Origin: Rhodococcus sp. P1Y
GTDB lineage: Bacteria; Actinomycetota; Actinomycetes; Mycobacteriales; Mycobacteriaceae
Direction of reading: 5' to 3'
Assembly: GCF_003641205.1 (NCBI RefSeq)
Contig: NZ_CP032762.1
Location: 5,538,001-5,602,000, forward strand
DNA length: 64,000 bases
Made by a program: the position numbers and the translations under genes. Shown piece after piece: positions 34,780-45,953 of this stretch. Under the pieces are notes generated by a model. It made no database searches. It was not told where the DNA came from and saw only the letters and a list, made by a program, of their open reading frames with translations. How positions within the stretch are numbered: position 1 is the first letter of the stretch; each line of letters starts with the position of its first letter.

Positions 34780-35544
34780 ATGACGACTGCTACGACGACC
34801 AGGAAGGACGAGGCCTACGCCGCCCTCGGCGTCGTCCTGGATCCCGAATTGGACGAGCCCATCACCGATCTCGGCTTCGTCCGATCCCTCGAGGTCGACG
34901 AGGGCACCGTCCATCTTCATCTTCGATTGCCGACGTCGTTCTGCTCGCCGAACTTCGCGTACCTCATGTCGGGCGACGCGAAAGACGTGTTGACGGCGTT
35001 GCCGTGGACCGAGCGTGTGCACGTCGAACTCGACGATCACCACGACTCGGACAAGATCAACGCCGGTCTCGCCGCCGACGCGGGCTACCGCGGCACTTTC
35101 GGACACGAGGCCGAAGAAGATCTGGAGGAACTGCGAGCGACGTTCCGCCGCAAGGCGTATGTGGCGGCGATGGAACGATCGTTGAACGCGTGGCTGCGAG
35201 CGAACCGCGACGCCACCGAGAACGATCTGGCCGCAGTGGTTCTCGGAGATCTACCGGACGATCGCACCTCGACCGCGCTGCTCCGTCGGCGTGAGGCACT
35301 CGGGCTGAGGATCGATCCGGCGGCTCCGGCTCTCGTCGATCACACCGGTCACCCACACACCGGAGACCTGACGATGGTGATGCGGCGAGCCCGCGCCACC
35401 CGCGTCTCGATCGACGGCAACGCGCACTTCTGCCGTGGATTGCTGCAGACCCGCTACCCGGGGTCGGAGGAGCAGCAAGTTCCTCGCGTGGAAGGCGCGT
35501 TCATTCCACTCACCACACTTACTACACAGGAGCATGTTTCATGA
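34780..35544 (+). CDS. DUF59 (MIP18/PaaD-like) metal-sulfur cluster assembly factor
   Basis: 254 aa. The N-terminal 100 residues are the DUF59 domain: AYAALGVVLDPELDEPITDL then GFVRSLEVDEG and the conserved Cys in LPTSFCSPNFAY. The C-terminal 150 residues are specific to the copy found in mim/prm operons, with RATFRRKAYVAAMERSLNAW and the HFCRGLLQTRYPG segment. DUF59 proteins help Fe-S or metal-centre maturation. It lies in the amidohydrolase-DUF59-ADH operon and shares an ATGA overlap with the dehydrogenase. Confidence 0.85.
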   Translation: MTTATTTRKDEAYAALGVVLDPELDEPITDLGFVRSLEVDEGTVHLHLRLPTSFCSPNFAYLMSGDAKDVLTALPWTERVHVELDDHHDSDKINAGLAADAGYRGTFGHEAEEDLEELRATFRRKAYVAAMERSLNAWLRANRDATENDLAAVVLGDLPDDRTSTALLRRREALGLRIDPAAPALVDHTGHPHTGDLTMVMRRARATRVSIDGNAHFCRGLLQTRYPGSEEQQVPRVEGAFIPLTTLTTQEHVS

Positions 35545-36575
35545 GTTCGATGCGCGCCGTCCAGGTCGTCGGCTATCACAAGAAGCTGGAGATGACCGAG
35601 GTTCCGATTCCAGAAGTACAGGGCCCACTCGACGTCATCGTCAAGATCGGTGGGGCCGGCGTATGCCGCACCGATCTGCACATTCTCGAAGGTCAATGGG
35701 CCGAAAAGTCGGGCGTCACACTGCCGTACACGATCGGCCACGAGAACGCCGGGTGGGTCCATGCCGTCGGGTCGGCCGTCACCAACGTGCGTGAGGGCGA
35801 CAAGGTGATCCTGCATCCACTCGTGACGTGTGGACTGTGCCGAGCCTGCCGATCCGGAGACGACGTCCATTGCGAGACCAGCGATTTCCCCGGGATCGAC
35901 ACCAACGGTGGATACGCCGACTACCTGCGGACCAACGCCAGGACAGTTGTGAAGATCGACGATTCGCTCGAGCCGTCCGCGGTCGCCGCGCTGGCCGATG
36001 CCGGCCTGACGGCGTACCACGCGGCGGCGAAGGCGGCCAAGCGTCTGACGCCGAGAGACAAGTGCGTCGTCATCGGAGCCGGCGGTCTGGGCCACATCGG
36101 TATTCAGGTACTCGAGGCGCTCTCCCCGGCCGAGTTGATCGTCATAGACCGCAATGCCGATGCCGTGAAACTGGCGCTCACCTTGGGGGCCGACCATGCT
36201 GTGGTCGCCGACGGCACCCAGTTCGATCAGGTCATGGAACTCACCCGCGGCTTCGGGGCCGAGGTGGTACTCGACTTCGTCGGTGAGAACGGTTCCACCG
36301 CAGAAGGATTGGCGATGACCCGACGGGCCGGTGACTATCACGTCATCGGGTACGGCGAGAACGTCGACGTGCCGACCATCGACCTGGTGTCGGCGGAGAA
36401 GAACATCGTCGGCAACCTCGTCGGGTCGTACAACGACCTCTGCGATCTGATGTCACTCGCCGCACGCGGTGCCGTCAACCTGCACACGCAGACGTACGCA
36501 CTGGACTACTTCCAGAGCGCTATCGACGACCTCGACAACGGACGGGTTCGCGGCCGCGCGATTCTCGTACCGTGA
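35541..36575 (+). CDS. Zinc-dependent NAD(P)-alcohol dehydrogenase (MDR family)
   Basis: 344 aa. Catalytic zinc ligands C in GAGVCRTDLHILEG and H-E in YTIGHENAGWVHAVG; structural zinc cysteines CGLCRACRSGDDVHC; Rossmann motif VVIGAGGLGHIGIQ; cofactor-specificity Asp in LIVIDRNADAV suggests NAD. Orthologues in propane-oxidising rhodococci and gordoniae oxidise 2-propanol to acetone or similar secondary alcohols. The start overlaps the DUF59 stop (ATGA). Substrate inferred from operon type. Confidence 0.9.
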   Translation: MSSMRAVQVVGYHKKLEMTEVPIPEVQGPLDVIVKIGGAGVCRTDLHILEGQWAEKSGVTLPYTIGHENAGWVHAVGSAVTNVREGDKVILHPLVTCGLCRACRSGDDVHCETSDFPGIDTNGGYADYLRTNARTVVKIDDSLEPSAVAALADAGLTAYHAAAKAAKRLTPRDKCVVIGAGGLGHIGIQVLEALSPAELIVIDRNADAVKLALTLGADHAVVADGTQFDQVMELTRGFGAEVVLDFVGENGSTAEGLAMTRRAGDYHVIGYGENVDVPTIDLVSAEKNIVGNLVGSYNDLCDLMSLAARGAVNLHTQTYALDYFQSAIDDLDNGRVRGRAILVP

Positions 36576-36621
36576 AACCGGGTAGTACCCCCCAGCACCA
36601 CACCGACTACGAGGAGCAACG

Positions 36622-36945
36622 TTGATCTTCATCACCGCCAAGTTCAAGGTCAAGCCCGAGCACGCCGACAACTGGCCCGAGATCTCCCGCGATTTCACCG
36701 AAGCATGCCAAGCCGAAGAAGGATGCCTCTGGTATTTCTGGTCGCGCACTCTCGACGACCCCACCGAATACGTCCTGGTGGAGGCGTTCAAGGATCCCGA
36801 TGCCGGTGCGACGCACGTGAACTCGGATCACTTCAAGAAGGCCCAGAAGGAACTCCCGCCGTACCTGCAGGAGACCCCGAAGATCATCAGCCAAGAGGTC
36901 GACGGCACCGACTGGAACGAGCTGGGCGAGCTCGCGGTCGACTAG
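36622..36945 (+). CDS. Antibiotic-biosynthesis-monooxygenase (ABM) domain protein
   Basis: 107 aa from a TTG with GAGGAG 5 nt upstream. Ferredoxin-like ABM/YgiN fold: IFITAKFKVKPEHADNWPEI, CLWYFWSRTLDDPTEYVLVE, FKDPDAGATHVNSDHFKKAQ. Such small dimers act as quinol-type monooxygenases or bind small molecules. It follows the dehydrogenase by 46 bp on the same strand and overlaps the convergent hydrolase stop by 4 bp. Confidence 0.85.
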   Translation: MIFITAKFKVKPEHADNWPEISRDFTEACQAEEGCLWYFWSRTLDDPTEYVLVEAFKDPDAGATHVNSDHFKKAQKELPPYLQETPKIISQEVDGTDWNELGELAVD

Positions 36946-37844
36946 ATCGAACTGCGATCCCGGACCACCTGACCCAGCGTCACGATGGCGTCGGCGAAGT
37001 GCCCGGGTAGCTCCTGGGGCGGGTTGTGGCCGCACTCGACCTGACGAACGTCGATCAGATCGGTGAAGTGCGCCGCGTGGTCCGGGCGGCCGTACAACGA
37101 GGCAACGGTGTCCTCGGTCGGATCGATCACGACCGTGGGCACCGTGATCGCCGGTTGCCGTGTCAGCAATTCCTGCGTTTCTGCATAGGCGGCATCCCCG
37201 GCCTCGATGCCGTATCGGTGCCGGTACGAATGCACGGACACATCCACGAAGTCGGGGTTGTCGAACGAGGGCGCGGTGGCCGCGAACTCGGAGTCACCGA
37301 ACCTCCACGTCGGCGACCAGTCCGTCCACAGCGTCTGGGCGATTTCTGCGCGGTAGGCCGCCAGCCCGGCCCGGCCTCGCTCGGAGTGCAGGTAGTACTG
37401 GTACCAGTACCGCTTCTCGAGGTGCGGCGGCACCGGCGTGGACACCGCCGCCGCGATGTCCTGTACGAGGTATCCGGACACGCTCACCAGACCCGACACC
37501 AGTTCCGGCCACAGCGCGGCGACGACGCACGCAGCTCGCCCACCCCAGTCGTAGCCGGCGACAATCGGTTGGCCCAGTTTTAGAGCGATGATCAGCTCAC
37601 GAAGGTCATGACCGATTGCGGCCTGCTCACCCGAGCGCATCGTGTTCACGTCGACGAATCGGGTGGGTCCGAAGCCGCGTAGGTACGGCACCACCACGTC
37701 GTAACCGGACTGGGCGAGAAGCCCGGCGACGTCGTCGTAACCGCGCGGGTCGTACGGAAACCCGTGCATCAGTACCACCGAGCGGCCGGACGGATCACCG
37801 ACGCGGTCGTAGGCCACATCCAGCACCCCTGCGCGAATCATCAT
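36942..37844 (-). CDS. Epoxide hydrolase/haloalkane dehalogenase-type alpha/beta hydrolase
   Basis: 300 aa. Oxyanion strand VVLMHGFPYDPRGYDDV, RGFGPTRF, and an aspartate nucleophile elbow GYDWGGRAACVVAALW (G-x-D-W-G-G), which distinguishes epoxide hydrolases/dehalogenases from serine esterases. Late acid in VVIDPTEDTVASLYG, His in VECGHNPPQELPG. It faces the ABM gene with a 4-bp overlap. An epoxide or halide role would fit a hydrocarbon-oxidation neighbourhood, but the substrate is unknown. Confidence 0.87.
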   Translation of the reverse strand: MMIRAGVLDVAYDRVGDPSGRSVVLMHGFPYDPRGYDDVAGLLAQSGYDVVVPYLRGFGPTRFVDVNTMRSGEQAAIGHDLRELIIALKLGQPIVAGYDWGGRAACVVAALWPELVSGLVSVSGYLVQDIAAAVSTPVPPHLEKRYWYQYYLHSERGRAGLAAYRAEIAQTLWTDWSPTWRFGDSEFAATAPSFDNPDFVDVSVHSYRHRYGIEAGDAAYAETQELLTRQPAITVPTVVIDPTEDTVASLYGRPDHAAHFTDLIDVRQVECGHNPPQELPGHFADAIVTLGQVVRDRSSI

Positions 37845-37874
37845 GGGTTCATGCTCGCACTGTCGGGCCCAGGG

Positions 37875-38669
37875 TCAGCTGCTCAGCACGTCCTCCATGC
37901 CGGGAGCGAGGACGTCGGACAGGTCGGTCCATGGGACCGTGATCGTGATGAGGCCGATGCCATAGGCCCCCACCTGGTAGTCACCGAAGTGAATGTTCAT
38001 ACCGTCCGGCGATGCCGTCCAGTTCCCGAAGTTGGCCACCGTCGGTTCGATGCCCAAGCGCTCGAATCTGTCGCCTGCGCGGGTGGACGGGAGAATTGCC
38101 GCTGCTCGATCGGACAGTCGAGACAATCCGGCATCCAGATCGGTGAAGGCATCGCCGAGGGAGATCGGCTGCGCTGTATCGGCATTGATCGTCACGGTCG
38201 CAAGCAGTGAATTGCCGTGCGCTCCGGGCGGCACGGCGATCCAATCGGTGATCTGTTCGGCACTGATCACGCGCCGCCCGACGTGGTTCGTACCCGTCGA
38301 GTAGCCGTCGCTGAGGGTGAAGTCGTTCCCGTAATCGCGGTCGATCTGATCCTGCAACGCCGCGCGCATCGACTCGTTGAATTCGGCTGTCACGGCCGGA
38401 TTGCCGCCGCTCAGCTGTGGAATCGCGACGTCGTAGGTCGCACGCGCTGTCGATCCGGTAATGCGAATACTGCCGACGACGTACGGCTCGGCGGCCATCG
38501 AGGTAGGAGGCGGCGTTGTGCTCGTCGACTCGGTTGTCGAGTCAGCAGTGATTGTCGGCGCCACGCTGGTCGTCGGTGCCGACGCAGGCGTAGCGGTGCC
38601 CGAGGTGGAGCAACCTGCGAGGGCCGTTGCCACGGCAAGTGCGACCGTCATCGAGCGAATTCGAGCCAT
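37875..38669 (-). CDS. Lipoprotein with DUF3298/RsiV-like domain
   Basis: 264 aa. Signal peptide RIRSMTVALAVATALAG with lipobox LAGC, a Thr/Ser/Pro linker (residues 22-60), then a domain with YVVGSIRITGSTARATYDVA, the PPGAHGNSLLATVTIN strand and a C-terminal FGDYQVGAYGIGLITI segment as in RsiV/DUF3298 proteins. RsiV relatives are anti-sigma factors or lysozyme binders; here there is no cytoplasmic domain, so a surface-exposed ligand-binding lipoprotein is more likely. Monocistronic. Confidence 0.82.
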   Translation of the reverse strand: MARIRSMTVALAVATALAGCSTSGTATPASAPTTSVAPTITADSTTESTSTTPPPTSMAAEPYVVGSIRITGSTARATYDVAIPQLSGGNPAVTAEFNESMRAALQDQIDRDYGNDFTLSDGYSTGTNHVGRRVISAEQITDWIAVPPGAHGNSLLATVTINADTAQPISLGDAFTDLDAGLSRLSDRAAAILPSTRAGDRFERLGIEPTVANFGNWTASPDGMNIHFGDYQVGAYGIGLITITVPWTDLSDVLAPGMEDVLSS

Positions 38670-38706
38670 TACTCACACTAACCACAAACCAGGCGGGTAT
38701 CACCGA

Positions 38707-38755
38707 GAATCGGGTGCAGCCGACCGCGATCCGCGCGGCTGGTTGCACCCGATTC
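38707..38755. terminator. Long hairpin, second terminator behind groEL
   Basis: GAATCGGGTGCA (38707-38718) is perfectly inverted at 38744-38755, with an inner GC-rich stem (GCCG...CGGC). It lies between the groEL terminator and the lipoprotein gene. Confidence 0.5.
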
Positions 38756-38765
38756 GAACGCGAAA

Positions 38766-38795
38766 AAGCCCGGCACCTCGAAAGGTGCCGGGCTT
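38766..38795 (-). terminator. Intrinsic terminator of groEL
   Basis: AAGCCCGGCACCT pairs with AGGTGCCGGGCTT (13 bp, 4-nt loop). Read on the minus strand it is followed by a CTTTTTCG U-tract. It lies 20 bp after the groEL stop. Confidence 0.9.
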
Positions 38796-38814
38796 CTTCA
38801 GTGCAACAAGGGAC

Positions 38815-40607
<1,793 letters not shown>

Positions 40608-40616
40608 CTGCATTTC

Positions 40617-40641
40617 TAGCACTCGACCATGGCGAGTGCAA
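40617..40641. promoter_or_regulatory. CIRCE element 2
   Basis: TAGCACTC-N9-GAGTGCAA; the second HrcA operator, 10 bp beyond the first. Tandem CIRCE sites are known for groEL in mycobacteria. Confidence 0.88.
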
Positions 40642-40874
40642 GGTCGAGGGGTCACGTTCACTCAGGGCGCAGAGCTGGGACGGATTCGCACCCTCGAGCA
40701 GATGCTCACGCTCTCGATCGGCCTTCACGCACTGTTTACACCCGAGCGATTTGTTTACATCCAACGCCTTTCGTGACGCCGCACAGCGGAAATACCGTTC
40801 GGGACAGGAACATTCGAGCTAGAGCAATTCGGACAATTCACCCGTTCGCGCAATCGACAGCAAGGGATCGCACC

Positions 40875-42365
40875 ATGTCCGATTCGGTCGACACCACATA
40901 CGACAACTCAGCGATGGACCACGAGGAGGAGGGCTACCACAAGGGCCTGAAGCCTCGTCAGCTCCAGATGATCGCCATCGGCGGAGCAATCGGTACCGGC
41001 TTGTTTCTCGGCGCAGGTGGACGACTTGCGAGCGCCGGCCCTGGCCTCTTCCTCGCCTACGCCCTCTGCGGAATCTTCGTCTTCTTCATCTTGCGCGCGC
41101 TCGGTGAGCTGGTACTGCATCGCCCGTCGTCGGGATCGTTCGTCTCCTACGCTCGCGAGTTCTTCGGAGAGAAGGCAGCCTTCGTCGCCGGCTGGATGTA
41201 CTTCCTCAACTGGGCTATGACGGCCATCGTCGACGTCACGGCCATCGCAACGTACATGCACTACTGGGGTTCGTTCGAGGTCATCCCTCAGTGGGTCATC
41301 GCGCTGATCGCTCTGGTCATCGTGATGTCGCTCAATCTCGTTTCGGTCAAATGGTTCGGTGAAATGGAATTCTGGGCCGCGATCATCAAGGTCATCGCTC
41401 TCGTGACGTTCCTCGTCGTGGGCGTCGTGTTCCTTGCCGGACGCATCCCCGTCGGCACCGAGATGCCGGGCATCTCGCTGATCACCGACAACGGCGGACT
41501 GTTCCCGTCGGGCGCTTGGCCGTTGGTCATCGTCATCTCCGGCGTCGTCTTCGCATACGCGGCCGTCGAACTCGTCGGTACCGCCGCAGGTGAGACCGAG
41601 AACCCGGCCAAGGTCATGCCACGTGCGATCAACTCCGTGATCGCACGAATCGCACTGTTCTACGTCGGATCACTCGTACTGCTGGCCCTGCTCATGCCGT
41701 ACACCGCATACGCAGCAGGCACGAGTCCGTTCGTGACTTTCTTCTCGAGTATCGGCCTCGGCGGCGCAGGCACAATCATGAACATCGTCGTGCTCACCGC
41801 TGCGCTGTCCTCGCTCAACGCCGGTCTCTACTCGACGGGTCGAATCCTGCGATCGATGGCCATGAACGGCAGCGCCCCGGAGTTCACGAAGAAGATGACC
41901 AAGGGCGGAGTCCCGTTCGGCGGGATTCTGCTGACGTGCTTCATCACGCTGTTCGGCGTCGCGCTGAACGCGATCGCGCCGGGCGAAGCGTTCGAGATCG
42001 TGCTGAACATGTCGGCTCTCGGCATCATCGCGAGCTGGGCGACCATCGTGCTCTGCCAGATCCAGCTGTACCGCTGGTCCCAGAAGGGCATCCTCGAGCG
42101 TCCGAAGTTCCGGTTGTTCGGCGCGCCCTACACGAGCTACGCGACGCTGGTGTTCCTGTTCGGCGTGCTCGTACTCATGGCGTTCGACGCCCCGATCGGC
42201 ACCTGGACGATCGCCACCCTCGTCATCATCATCCCCGCTCTGATCGGTGGCTGGTACCTCGTACGCACCAAGGTGCTGGCGGTCGCCGAGGAACGTCTCG
42301 GTTACACCGGGCAGTACCCCGTCGTCGCCAACAGACCGCTCGACGAGGACGAGTTCAACACCTAA
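40875..42365 (+). CDS. Amino acid permease, AnsP-like paralogue (APC superfamily)
   Basis: 496 aa from the ATG at 40875; upstream in-frame extension is not hydrophobic. Twelve TM segments, [20 protein letters not shown] and [20 protein letters not shown]. Most blocks are identical or nearly so to the ansP at 26054-27481 (for example [20 protein letters not shown]), so the two are recent paralogues. The C-terminal tail is longer and acidic. Substrate probably asparagine or a related amino acid. Its 434-bp upstream region is shared with groEL; convergent 4-bp overlap with the kinase gene. Confidence 0.9.
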   Translation: MSDSVDTTYDNSAMDHEEEGYHKGLKPRQLQMIAIGGAIGTGLFLGAGGRLASAGPGLFLAYALCGIFVFFILRALGELVLHRPSSGSFVSYAREFFGEKAAFVAGWMYFLNWAMTAIVDVTAIATYMHYWGSFEVIPQWVIALIALVIVMSLNLVSVKWFGEMEFWAAIIKVIALVTFLVVGVVFLAGRIPVGTEMPGISLITDNGGLFPSGAWPLVIVISGVVFAYAAVELVGTAAGETENPAKVMPRAINSVIARIALFYVGSLVLLALLMPYTAYAAGTSPFVTFFSSIGLGGAGTIMNIVVLTAALSSLNAGLYSTGRILRSMAMNGSAPEFTKKMTKGGVPFGGILLTCFITLFGVALNAIAPGEAFEIVLNMSALGIIASWATIVLCQIQLYRWSQKGILERPKFRLFGAPYTSYATLVFLFGVLVLMAFDAPIGTWTIATLVIIIPALIGGWYLVRTKVLAVAEERLGYTGQYPVVANRPLDEDEFNT

Positions 42366-43276
42366 TGATGCCGACGTAGCACGCTGCGCAGCCCCGCCCC
42401 GAAGGGAGACCTCCGAGGCGGGGGCTCGGGCGCAGGCGCGGTGAGAGCCCGTTCCACCGCGTCGGCCAGGTCCTGGCAAGTCTCGTAACGATCGGCCGGA
42501 TCCTTCGCCAACGCCGTTGCGACGACCGTGTCGAGGCCTTTTCGAAGGGTTCGCCGCCGCTCGGTCACGACCGGCGGTGACGCGCCCAGCTGAGCATCCA
42601 TGATGGCAAGCGGCGTCGCCAGCGGATAAGGCGGTTTTCCGGTGAGCAACTCGACGAGGGTCGCGCCGAGTGCGTAGATATCGGTCTGCGGTGACAACGA
42701 TTCGCCGCGAAGGACCTCCGGCGCCGCGTATTGGATGGACGTGAGTACCGTTCCACCGCGTGCGAGCGGCGTCTCGTCGTCGACGAGTCGTGCAATTCCC
42801 CAGTCGGACAACAGAACCTGCTCGTAGCCGTCGGGACGCGCTCCGGTACTGATCAATATGTTCGACGGCTTGACATCGCGATGCAGCACACCCTGTGCAT
42901 GTGCGTAGTCGAGCCCCTTCGCGACCTCGCCGACGATGCGGGCGGCCCTGCGAACCTCCAACGCAATCTGACCGCGCGCGACGATTCTGGCTGCGCTGTA
43001 CCCCTCGACGTAATGCATCGACATCCACAGCTGACCGTCGGTTTCGCCGTGCGCGTGCACCGACACGATGTTGGGATGATGCAGCGTGCCCGCGATCTCC
43101 GCTTCCATGACGAACTTGGCCCTCAGCCGTTCACTCCGCGAGGCATCGGCATTGAGAATCTTGAGCGTCTCGTGGCCCGCAACCAGATACACCTCGCTCA
43201 TTCCGCCCACGCCCAGAAGCCGCTCGACGGTGTACCCGGCGAAGACATCTCCCGGCGACAAACGGCCGCGCGTCAT
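42362..43276 (-). CDS. Soluble Ser/Thr protein kinase (PknB-like catalytic domain only)
   Basis: 304 aa. Glycine loop [11 protein letters not shown], Lys in [12 protein letters not shown]-helix Glu in [18 protein letters not shown], catalytic loop [14 protein letters not shown], a DWG (SDWGIARLV) in place of DFG, APE-type [21 protein letters not shown]. The C-terminus is Pro/Arg-rich with no TM segment or sensor domain, unlike PknA/PknB. It is probably cytosolic; substrates unknown. The neighbouring permease and BCCT transporter are possible targets by context only. Confidence 0.92.
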   Translation of the reverse strand: MTRGRLSPGDVFAGYTVERLLGVGGMSEVYLVAGHETLKILNADASRSERLRAKFVMEAEIAGTLHHPNIVSVHAHGETDGQLWMSMHYVEGYSAARIVARGQIALEVRRAARIVGEVAKGLDYAHAQGVLHRDVKPSNILISTGARPDGYEQVLLSDWGIARLVDDETPLARGGTVLTSIQYAAPEVLRGESLSPQTDIYALGATLVELLTGKPPYPLATPLAIMDAQLGASPPVVTERRRTLRKGLDTVVATALAKDPADRYETCQDLADAVERALTAPAPEPPPRRSPFGAGLRSVLRRHH

Positions 43277-43545
43277 GGCGAGATCGCCACCGCTGTCTCA
43301 TCGCCGGCCCGAAGCGCTGCGAACACACACGGCGCTACGACGGGGCTTCCGATCACGCAAGTTTGCGGCACGAAATGAACAGTAGTGGGAGTTCCGCAGG
43401 TCAGCGACCCGTGCACGGTCGCCGCGTTCGCGCACACCACATAGGTCGGCTACGGTGTTTACCGGTACTTGACCAAACAGAGGTTAACGCAAGAGAACCG
43501 ATTGTGGTCGGCCCGGCTCGAGGTGGCCCAGCATCGGCGGCCGTC

Positions 43546-43568
43546 CACAATTCGCATACGAAATTGTG
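43546..43568 (+). promoter_or_regulatory. Imperfect palindrome in the BCCT leader
   Basis: CACAATTCG-CATA-CGAAATTGTG, an inverted repeat with one bulged T, ends 14 bp before the GTG of the transporter. Possible operator; the rest of the 306-bp region 43277-43582 shows nothing else. Confidence 0.35.
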
Positions 43569-43582
43569 AGGACGACAAACAA

Positions 43583-45457
43583 GTGAATCTCGACAAGAAA
43601 CCCAACGCAGTAAAAGAAGCGTGGGACGGGCTGCTCAAGCCCGTGTTCGTCCCCGCATCGATAGTCATCTTCGCGATGATCGCGTTCGCGGTTGTTTACT
43701 CGAGCACTGCCGCAGACGCTTTCACCTCACTGAACACCGCAATTACCGACGGTGTCGGCTGGTGGTACATCTTGGCTACCACCGGATTTGTGGTCTTCGC
43801 CCTGTACTGCGGAATCAGCCGTGTGGGAAACATTCGCCTCGGGCGCGACGACGAAAAGCCCGAGTTCGGGGTGATGTCCTGGTTCGCGATGCTCTTCAGC
43901 GCCGGCATGGGTATCGGCCTGGTGTTCTACGGCGTCGCCGAACCGCTGTCGCACTATGTGGTTCCGCCCGAAGCAGGCGGTGTCGCCGGGTCGACGGACG
44001 CGGCAGCCAACCAAGCCATGGAACTGACGCTCTTCCACTGGGGCCTGCATGCGTGGGCGATCTACGTAGTCGTAGGCCTCGGTCTTGCGTACATGACGTA
44101 TCGCAAGGGGCGTCCGCTGTCGGTGCGATGGCTCCTCGAACCACTGCTCGGCCGCAAGCGGATCGAGGGTGGCATCGGACATGCCATCGACACAGTTGCC
44201 ATCATCGGAACACTGTTCGGCGTCGCGACCTCGCTCGGGTTCGGTGTGCAGCAGATCTCGGCAGGCCTGTCGTATCTCGGCTGGGTCGAGAGCAACAACT
44301 GGTTGACGGTCCTGCTCATCGCAGGAGTGACCGGGCTTGCCACTTTCTCGGTGGTCTCCGGCGTTTCCAAGGGCCTGAAGTGGCTGTCCAACATCAACAT
44401 GGGATTGGCCGCCGGTCTCGCCATCTTCGTCCTCGTAGCCGGACCGACGCTGTTCCTCATGCAGTCATGGGTACAGAACCTCGGCGGTTACATCCAGGCG
44501 CTTCCCGAAATGATGCTGCGTACCTCGCCTTTCGCCGATGACGGCTGGGCCGGCGCGTGGACCATCTTCTACTGGGGATGGTGGATGAGCTGGGCTCCGT
44601 TCGTCGGAATGTTCATCGCTCGCATCTCCCGTGGCCGTACGATCCGCGAGTTCGTTTTCGGCGTACTGCTTGCACCGACCATCATCGGTTCGCTGTGGTT
44701 CACGATTTTCGGCGATGCAGGAATACTCAGGCAGCGCGAGAACGGCGACCTGCTGGTCGACGGCGCGGTCGACACGAATACCAGCCTCTTCCAGCTGCTC
44801 GACGGTTTGCCGCTCGCGACGATGTCGAGCGTCCTCGCGATCTTCGTGATCGTGTTCTTCTTCGTGACGTCCTCGGACTCGGGATCACTCGTGATCGACA
44901 TACTCTCCACGGGCGGTGAACTGGAGCCCCCGAAGATCACCAGGGTCTACTGGTCGATTCTCGAAGGCACCGCGGCCACCATTCTGCTTCTCGTGGGTGG
45001 AACCGGGTCCCTTACTGCGTTGCAGACGATGTCGATAGCCACGGCAGTTCCGTTCTCGATAATCCTCGTCCTGGCGTGCGTCTCGATGGTCAAGGCATTC
45101 CGGTACGACGTCGCGACGACCCCGCGGTATGTGCGGGTGACCCAGACGCCCACTACGTCCGGGCCGGAAGAGCCGGAACGGACGGCCGACGGCGCACCGA
45201 AACGTCGAAAGCGCGTAGGTATCTCCTCGACGTTCTCAGGGCTGGGACCATCCACCGTCGGGCTTACCACGCCGTCGAACGGACATGTCGTTCTCGCCGT
45301 GCACGAGGTGTCGTCGGAGTCGTTGGAAGTCGACCCCGACACCGGAGCCGTCGAATTCTCCCAGGACAGCGGCCCGGTAGATCCTCTCCGCGGCGAGGTG
45401 TTCGACTCCCAGGAGTTCGCGGATTCCCACGAGGGTCAGTCTCAGTCGAACTCGTAG
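43583..45457 (+). CDS. BCCT-family betaine/choline/carnitine transporter
   Basis: 624 aa from a GTG at 43583 with GAGG upstream. Twelve TM segments; family hallmarks FSAGMGIGLVFYGVAEPLSH, the Trp-rich TM8 WTIFYWGWWMSWAPFVGMF and ISRGRTIREFVFGV, then SSDSGSLVIDIL. A hydrophilic C-terminal extension of about 110 residues (basic APKRRKRVG, then acidic) could be an osmosensing tail as in BetP. It probably imports glycine betaine or choline with sodium. A strong terminator follows. Confidence 0.93.
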   Translation: MNLDKKPNAVKEAWDGLLKPVFVPASIVIFAMIAFAVVYSSTAADAFTSLNTAITDGVGWWYILATTGFVVFALYCGISRVGNIRLGRDDEKPEFGVMSWFAMLFSAGMGIGLVFYGVAEPLSHYVVPPEAGGVAGSTDAAANQAMELTLFHWGLHAWAIYVVVGLGLAYMTYRKGRPLSVRWLLEPLLGRKRIEGGIGHAIDTVAIIGTLFGVATSLGFGVQQISAGLSYLGWVESNNWLTVLLIAGVTGLATFSVVSGVSKGLKWLSNINMGLAAGLAIFVLVAGPTLFLMQSWVQNLGGYIQALPEMMLRTSPFADDGWAGAWTIFYWGWWMSWAPFVGMFIARISRGRTIREFVFGVLLAPTIIGSLWFTIFGDAGILRQRENGDLLVDGAVDTNTSLFQLLDGLPLATMSSVLAIFVIVFFFVTSSDSGSLVIDILSTGGELEPPKITRVYWSILEGTAATILLLVGGTGSLTALQTMSIATAVPFSIILVLACVSMVKAFRYDVATTPRYVRVTQTPTTSGPEEPERTADGAPKRRKRVGISSTFSGLGPSTVGLTTPSNGHVVLAVHEVSSESLEVDPDTGAVEFSQDSGPVDPLRGEVFDSQEFADSHEGQSQSNS

Positions 45458-45470
45458 ATTCACGTGAGAA

Positions 45471-45504
45471 CAAGAGGGGCCCGGCACACGCCGGGCCCCT
45501 CTTG
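45471..45504 (+). terminator. Intrinsic terminator of the BCCT gene
   Basis: CAAGAGGGGCCCGGC pairs perfectly with GCCGGGCCCCTCTTG (15 bp, ACAC loop), 13 bp after the stop, followed by TCGTT. Confidence 0.9.
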
Positions 45505-45602
45505 TCGTTACTCCCCCATCCTGCCGACGGTGCTACTGTCTGCCTTGTCACTGTTCTTCCGACTGCAACTTCATACACCTCGAGATCGGGCCTGAGACTG
45601 CG

Positions 45603-45953
45603 ATGTTCATTGCGACACTGATTGTTTCGATCTTCCTGGCCGTTGCACTCACTTTCTCGGCAGTCGGAAAACTGACCAAGAGCGCGTCCGTCATCCCGAT
45701 CATGGAGCAGGTCGGCGTGCCCGCCGACAAGGTTCCTGTGCTCGCCTACCTGGAGATCGCGGGCGCCATCGGCATGCTCGTCGGTTTGTTCTTCTGGCCG
45801 ATCGGCGTTGCGGCAGCCATCGGCGTGATTCTGTACTTCGTCGGGGCCGTCATCGCGCACCTGAGAGTGCAGGATGCCAAAGGAATCGGACCCTCGGCCT
45901 TCCTCACCGTGGTCGCAGTCGCCGCGCTCGTTCTACGCCTGCTGAGCGTCTGA
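45603..45953 (+). CDS. DoxX-family membrane protein
   Basis: 116 aa, four TM segments filling the protein. DoxX features: FLAVALTFSAVGKLTKSASV, MEQVGVPADKVPVLAYLEIAG, and GLFFWPIGVAAAIGVILYFV. Function unclear; related to quinone-reactive or redox-linked membrane proteins. Its last 21 bp overlap the convergent DJ-1/PfpI gene. Confidence 0.85.
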   Translation: MFIATLIVSIFLAVALTFSAVGKLTKSASVIPIMEQVGVPADKVPVLAYLEIAGAIGMLVGLFFWPIGVAAAIGVILYFVGAVIAHLRVQDAKGIGPSAFLTVVAVAALVLRLLSV

